The translations under genes and the position numbers were made by a program. Under the pieces are notes generated by a model. That model made no database searches, was not told where the DNA came from, and worked only from the letters and a program-made list of their open reading frames with translations. Below, one piece after another: positions 4,426-6,624 of a stretch of 6,624 nt of DNA. Origin of the DNA: an uncultured Pseudomonas sp. (GTDB lineage: Bacteria > Pseudomonadota > Gammaproteobacteria > Pseudomonadales > Pseudomonadaceae); the NCBI GenBank assembly GCA_946886875.1, contig CAMPJN010000215.1, positions 1 to 6,624 of the forward strand, read 5' to 3'. The first letter of the stretch is position 1; every line of letters begins with the position of its first letter.

Positions 4426-5742
4426 CTAACGGTTACCTTCCTTGAGCCGAGCCTGATATTCCTCGAAGTTGCGCTGGGCACGCTGGTAGTCCGGCCGCTC
4501 GTTGTTATAGTCGGCCTCCTTTTCCTCGGACTGCTCGAAATCGAACAGACTCAGCTCCTTGAACGGCGCACTAGCCGCCATAGAGGGGCGTGCCGAGAAG
4601 GTGTCCGCCGGGGTTACCGAGAGAGGCTTGGCTTGAGCTGGGGGTTTGCGCCGCCCGGCATCAGAACCCGGCTGCGCTTCGAATGCCCGTCGCGCCTCGG
4701 CATAGTTGGGTTCCTCCCCGTGATAATCGGCACGGGCTTCTTCATCGCGGTTGAAATCCTCAAGGGTACGCTGCGGAATCCGGGCCTCCGCTTGAGTACG
4801 TGGCGACTGATGAGGAACCTGGTGCCTGTTCTCCGCCCGTGGGCTCGAGCCCGGACTCTGCGTAAGTCGTTGCATATACCGGGAGTATTCTTGCTCGGCC
4901 CTGCGTTCGTCCGGCCGCTCGTTGTAGTAATCCGCACGCGCGCGCTCTTCACGCATGAAATGTTCCGGGGTCAAGGGCCGCTGCGCCGAACCCGCTGCCG
5001 AGGGCTGCTGAGATAGCCGGGCGCCGCCCTGGGACGGCCGAGCCTGGAGTGTGTGCGGCCTCGCTGCCGGGGCCGCGCTCTGGCCTTGGAATCTACCGAC
5101 CTGCTCTCTGCCTTGGGCCGCTTTGCCACTCAGCGACGCCGAGAACTGCTCCAGGCGGGCGTTACGGGTGCCGGAGTCGCGGGTTCCCATGATCGAATTC
5201 AATTGCCCGAGCAATTGCTGCATACGCGCCGGAGACAGTGTCTTGGCTTTCGCATCAAGGTGCTCCAGCGCCGTTAACGGTCCGTCCCATTCCGACCGGG
5301 GCAGATGCTCAATCTGAGAGAGGATATTGCCCCGCAAGGATTGGCCGGAAGGCTGCCGAACCTGAGTCGGTTCGACATGATTGGCCATCGGATGGACCCT
5401 TGCGGGATTACCGTGTACCTGAGCGCGGGCAGGCGCCTGCCGCTCTGCCGGCCAGGCCTTGGCATTCAAAGCGTCGGCGATACGATCGCTACGTGACGAT
5501 ACAGCCCCATCCCTCATACGGTGGCTGAACATTTCCCCAGCGGCCTTGAAGAAACGCCCAGGCGAGACCGACGACCGGCCCTCACGCTGTACCTTGAACT
5601 CGCCATCGGGTGACAGCTGGACGCGATAACTGGTGCCGTCCACTTTCAGCTGCCCATTGCGCACCAACGCTTTGAGATCGACGGATGAATGCCTGATCGC
5701 ATCGACGCTGGAAAAAGACAGTTGAGGGTCGTTCTTTATCAT
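4426..5742 (-). CDS. Candidate HrpL-regulated type III effector with three ADYxxE[RE]P repeats
   Basis: This 438-residue protein belongs to no family I recognise. The first 50 residues hold seven serines, as in Pseudomonas type III signals, although Asp5 breaks the rule of no acidic residue in the first 12. Residues 23-53 (LKALVRNGQLKVDG, then YRVQLSPDGEFKVQRE) form a beta-rich segment like the chaperone-binding regions of effectors. Residues 133-207 are predicted helical. From 208 on it is rich in Gln, Pro, Ala, Ser and Arg and probably disordered, with three charged repeats at 258-293, 326-357 and 398-433. There is no signal peptide, membrane segment or recognised catalytic motif. The start at 5742 follows AGGTGG with a 6-base gap; an upstream in-frame ATG (5823) would start inside the promoter. 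A perfect hrp box lies 51 bases upstream and a CesT chaperone gene follows, so secretion through a Hrp type III system is a strong inference. Its action in the host is unknown. Confidence 0.8.
   Translation of the reverse strand: MIKNDPQLSFSSVDAIRHSSVDLKALVRNGQLKVDGTSYRVQLSPDGEFKVQREGRSSVSPGRFFKAAGEMFSHRMRDGAVSSRSDRIADALNAKAWPAERQAPARAQVHGNPARVHPMANHVEPTQVRQPSGQSLRGNILSQIEHLPRSEWDGPLTALEHLDAKAKTLSPARMQQLLGQLNSIMGTRDSGTRNARLEQFSASLSGKAAQGREQVGRFQGQSAAPAARPHTLQARPSQGGARLSQQPSAAGSAQRPLTPEHFMREERARADYYNERPDERRAEQEYSRYMQRLTQSPGSSPRAENRHQVPHQSPRTQAEARIPQRTLEDFNRDEEARADYHGEEPNYAEARRAFEAQPGSDAGRRKPPAQAKPLSVTPADTFSARPSMAASAPFKELSLFDFEQSEEKEADYNNERPDYQRAQRNFEEYQARLKEGNR
4444..4551 (-). repeat. Effector protein repeat 3 (residues 398-433)
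   Basis: This is the most C-terminal copy. Key positions are Phe402, Ala410-Asp411-Tyr412, Glu415, Arg416-Pro417, Ala422, Phe426, Tyr429 and Arg432-Leu433. It aligns with the other copies without gaps: Tyr is 10 after the first Phe, Glu at Tyr+3, Pro at Tyr+5, Ala at Tyr+10 and an aromatic at Tyr+14. At DNA level it shares an identical 17-base stretch with repeat 1 (4489-4505 and 4909-4925). Confidence 0.8.
4672..4767 (-). repeat. Effector protein repeat 2 (residues 326-357)
   Basis: This is the middle copy, more diverged and slightly shorter. Key positions are Phe330, Ala338-Asp339-Tyr340, Glu343, Glu344-Pro345, Ala350 and Phe354. It has YHGEEP where copies 1 and 3 have Y[YN]NERP, and it lacks the final Tyr and Arg-Leu. 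Its Tyr is 68 residues after that of copy 1 and 72 before that of copy 3. Confidence 0.75.
4864..4971 (-). repeat. Effector protein repeat 1 (residues 258-293)
   Basis: This is the first copy. Key positions are Phe262, Ala270-Asp271-Tyr272, Glu275, Arg276-Pro277, Ala282, Tyr286, Tyr289 and Arg292-Leu293. A second tyrosine (273) follows the conserved one. The copy is flanked by Pro/Gln/Ser-rich linkers that look disordered. Confidence 0.78.
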
Positions 5743-5748
5743 GATCCG

Positions 5749-5754
5749 CCACCT
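5749..5754 (-). promoter_or_regulatory. Ribosome binding site of the effector candidate
   Basis: AGGTGG on the minus strand, six bases from the ATG ending at 5742. It fixes the start there and removes the 27 residues that an ATG at 5823 would add. Confidence 0.6.
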
Positions 5755-5793
5755 AATCGACTGAGCGAGCCGTGAGTTGGCTCCAGTGATCGA

Positions 5794-5821
5794 TGAGTGG
5801 CCGCGGGTTGCCCGGGGTTCC
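5794..5821 (-). promoter_or_regulatory. hrp box: HrpL-dependent promoter
   Basis: Read on the minus strand, GGAACC (5821-5816), exactly 15 bases, then CCACTCA (5800-5794). This matches the hrp box consensus GGAACC-N15/16-CCACNNA at every defined base. HrpL is the ECF sigma factor that switches on Hrp type III secretion genes and effectors in plant-associated Pseudomonas. The box ends 51 bases before the effector start codon, a normal spacing and the right orientation. The spacer is unusually GC-rich and holds a small CGGG-CAA-CCCG inverted repeat. Confidence 0.88.
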
Positions 5822-5956
5822 ACCGCTAACGGAAACAGCCTGCCGTTTCAGCCACAACGAATCCGATCAACTAACTAGGGTTCAGTCAGGTGATGCGAGA
5901 GGCGGTTTTGGCCATCCGACTCGTCACCGCTCCGCGCACACTGCCCCGCTACCGGC

Positions 5957-6624
5957 TTACAGCGCCGGCGTGGCCTTGGTCCGCGGCTGAGCGCTGCTCT
6001 GCTGCACAAGATCGGCGGCGACCTGCACCCGCTTGGGCTTGATCAGGCTGAAGTCGATCAGGCTCTTCGGCTGCTCCGGGTTGCCGATCAGCAGCGGCCG
6101 CGGGCGGAACTCGGCGCTGACCAGGCTCTTCTGCGCGTCGTACTCGTCGAAGCGCAATCCCGCCAGGTCCGCCCAGGTGTGGATGAAGTGCGACGAACTG
6201 TAAGGCCGTGACAGCGTGGCGCTGAAGTCGCGCGGGCTATGCGCCTGCCAACGTGGCGAATTCCACAGGATAAACGGCACCGTATACATAGGGCTGGTCG
6301 GTGCGGCCTCGTTACGCCCCAGCACCTCGGCCTTGGGCGCATCGAACACCGCCTCGCCGTGGTCGGCCAGGTACAGCAGGAAGCTATTGGCGTCCTGCCC
6401 GCGCAGATCCTTGATCAGGCTGGCCACTACATGGTCGTTGTACAGCACCGCATTGTCGTAGCTGTTGTAGGTCGGCAACTGCGCATCGGTGACATTCGCC
6501 GGCACGCCTTTGCGGTCGGTGAAGCGCTCGAACTCCGGCGGGTAGCGGTACTGGTAACTCATATGGGTGCCCAGCAGGTGCACCACGATGAACTTGCGCG
6601 GCGCCGCATCGGCCAACACCTCGG
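5957..6624 (-). CDS. cptA: CptA/EptC-like phosphoethanolamine transferase, C-terminal part (cut by window edge)
   Basis: This is the last ~221 residues of an alkaline-phosphatase-fold enzyme that transfers phosphoethanolamine from phosphatidylethanolamine to LPS core sugars in the periplasm. The sequence has KFIVVHLLGTHMSY, then YNSYDNAVLYNDHVVASLI, then the metal-binding LYLADHGEAVFD with Asp-His, and GRNEAAPTSPMYTVPFILW. The latter and the later RPYSSSHFIHTWADLAGL are characteristic of the CptA (YijP/EptC) branch rather than EptA. The N-terminal membrane helices and the catalytic threonine would lie beyond the edge. The frame is open through base 6624, so the GTG at 6619 is not the start. 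The tail after ~residue 200 (PKRVQVAADLVQQ and on) is a polar extension. LPS changes of this kind alter resistance to cationic peptides. A clear terminator between this gene and the hrp box was not seen. Confidence 0.78.
   Translation of the reverse strand, partial: EVLADAAPRKFIVVHLLGTHMSYQYRYPPEFERFTDRKGVPANVTDAQLPTYNSYDNAVLYNDHVVASLIKDLRGQDANSFLLYLADHGEAVFDAPKAEVLGRNEAAPTSPMYTVPFILWNSPRWQAHSPRDFSATLSRPYSSSHFIHTWADLAGLRFDEYDAQKSLVSAEFRPRPLLIGNPEQPKSLIDFSLIKPKRVQVAADLVQQSSAQPRTKATPAL

Noticed and set aside
4360..5016. Plus-strand open frame (218 codons) opposite the effector candidate, with hydrophobic stretches resembling membrane helices
   Set aside because: The minus strand has the promoter, ribosome site and in-frame protein repeats. 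The hydrophobicity comes from reading Glu/Asp/Lys codons on the opposite strand.
5828..5850. Imperfect hairpin around AAACGGCAGGCTGTTT (minus strand) between the transferase gene and the hrp box
   Set aside because: The stem has only six pairs including a G-T, with no T-run, so it is not a convincing terminator for the transferase gene.
1..6624. Search for tRNA or rRNA genes, CRISPR arrays, IS ends, integrases or toxin-antitoxin pairs
   Set aside because: No cloverleaf ends, regularly spaced direct repeats, transposase motifs or paired small toxin-like frames were seen on either strand.

Overview
The window looks like chromosomal DNA of a Pseudomonas. The codon use is GC-rich, and the CsgG / DUF4810 / DUF799 lipoprotein trio, the CptA-type phosphoethanolamine transferase and a PL7 alginate lyase are all typical of that genus. 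A textbook HrpL promoter (hrp box) beside a CesT-type chaperone points to a strain with a plant-type Hrp type III secretion system. The secretion apparatus itself is not in the window, and no species can be named from the sequence.

Layout. Bases 1-1411 (+) hold an envelope lipoprotein operon: the 3' end of a CsgG-family gene, then a DUF4810 lipoprotein, then a DUF799/GNA1162-family lipoprotein. It converges on a minus-strand gene (1466-2140) for a secreted protein with two OB-like domains, and a perfect 11-bp hairpin lies between the two. Divergent from that gene is a periplasmic family-3 solute-binding protein (2367-3101, +). It is followed immediately by a PL7 alginate lyase whose catalytic core is intact but whose 5' end is missing or frameshifted (about 3120-3741, +).

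The most interesting part is 3795-5821 on the minus strand, which reads as one transcription unit. It has an hrp box matching GGAACC-N15-CCACNNA, then a 438-residue protein that I do not recognise, then a CesT-family chaperone, then a hairpin followed by TTTT. The large protein has a short N-terminal beta-rich segment, a helical middle and a disordered second half carrying three ungapped copies of a charged motif centred on ADYxxE[RE]P. The simplest reading is a HrpL-controlled type III effector with its dedicated chaperone. The effector is encoded first, the reverse of the more common order. At the right edge (5957-6624, -) is the C-terminal part of a CptA/EptC-like phosphoethanolamine transferase, which decorates LPS.

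The flanking genes look like ordinary envelope and metabolic genes. The effector-chaperone pair looks like a self-contained accessory cassette between them, next to a decaying PL7 gene.
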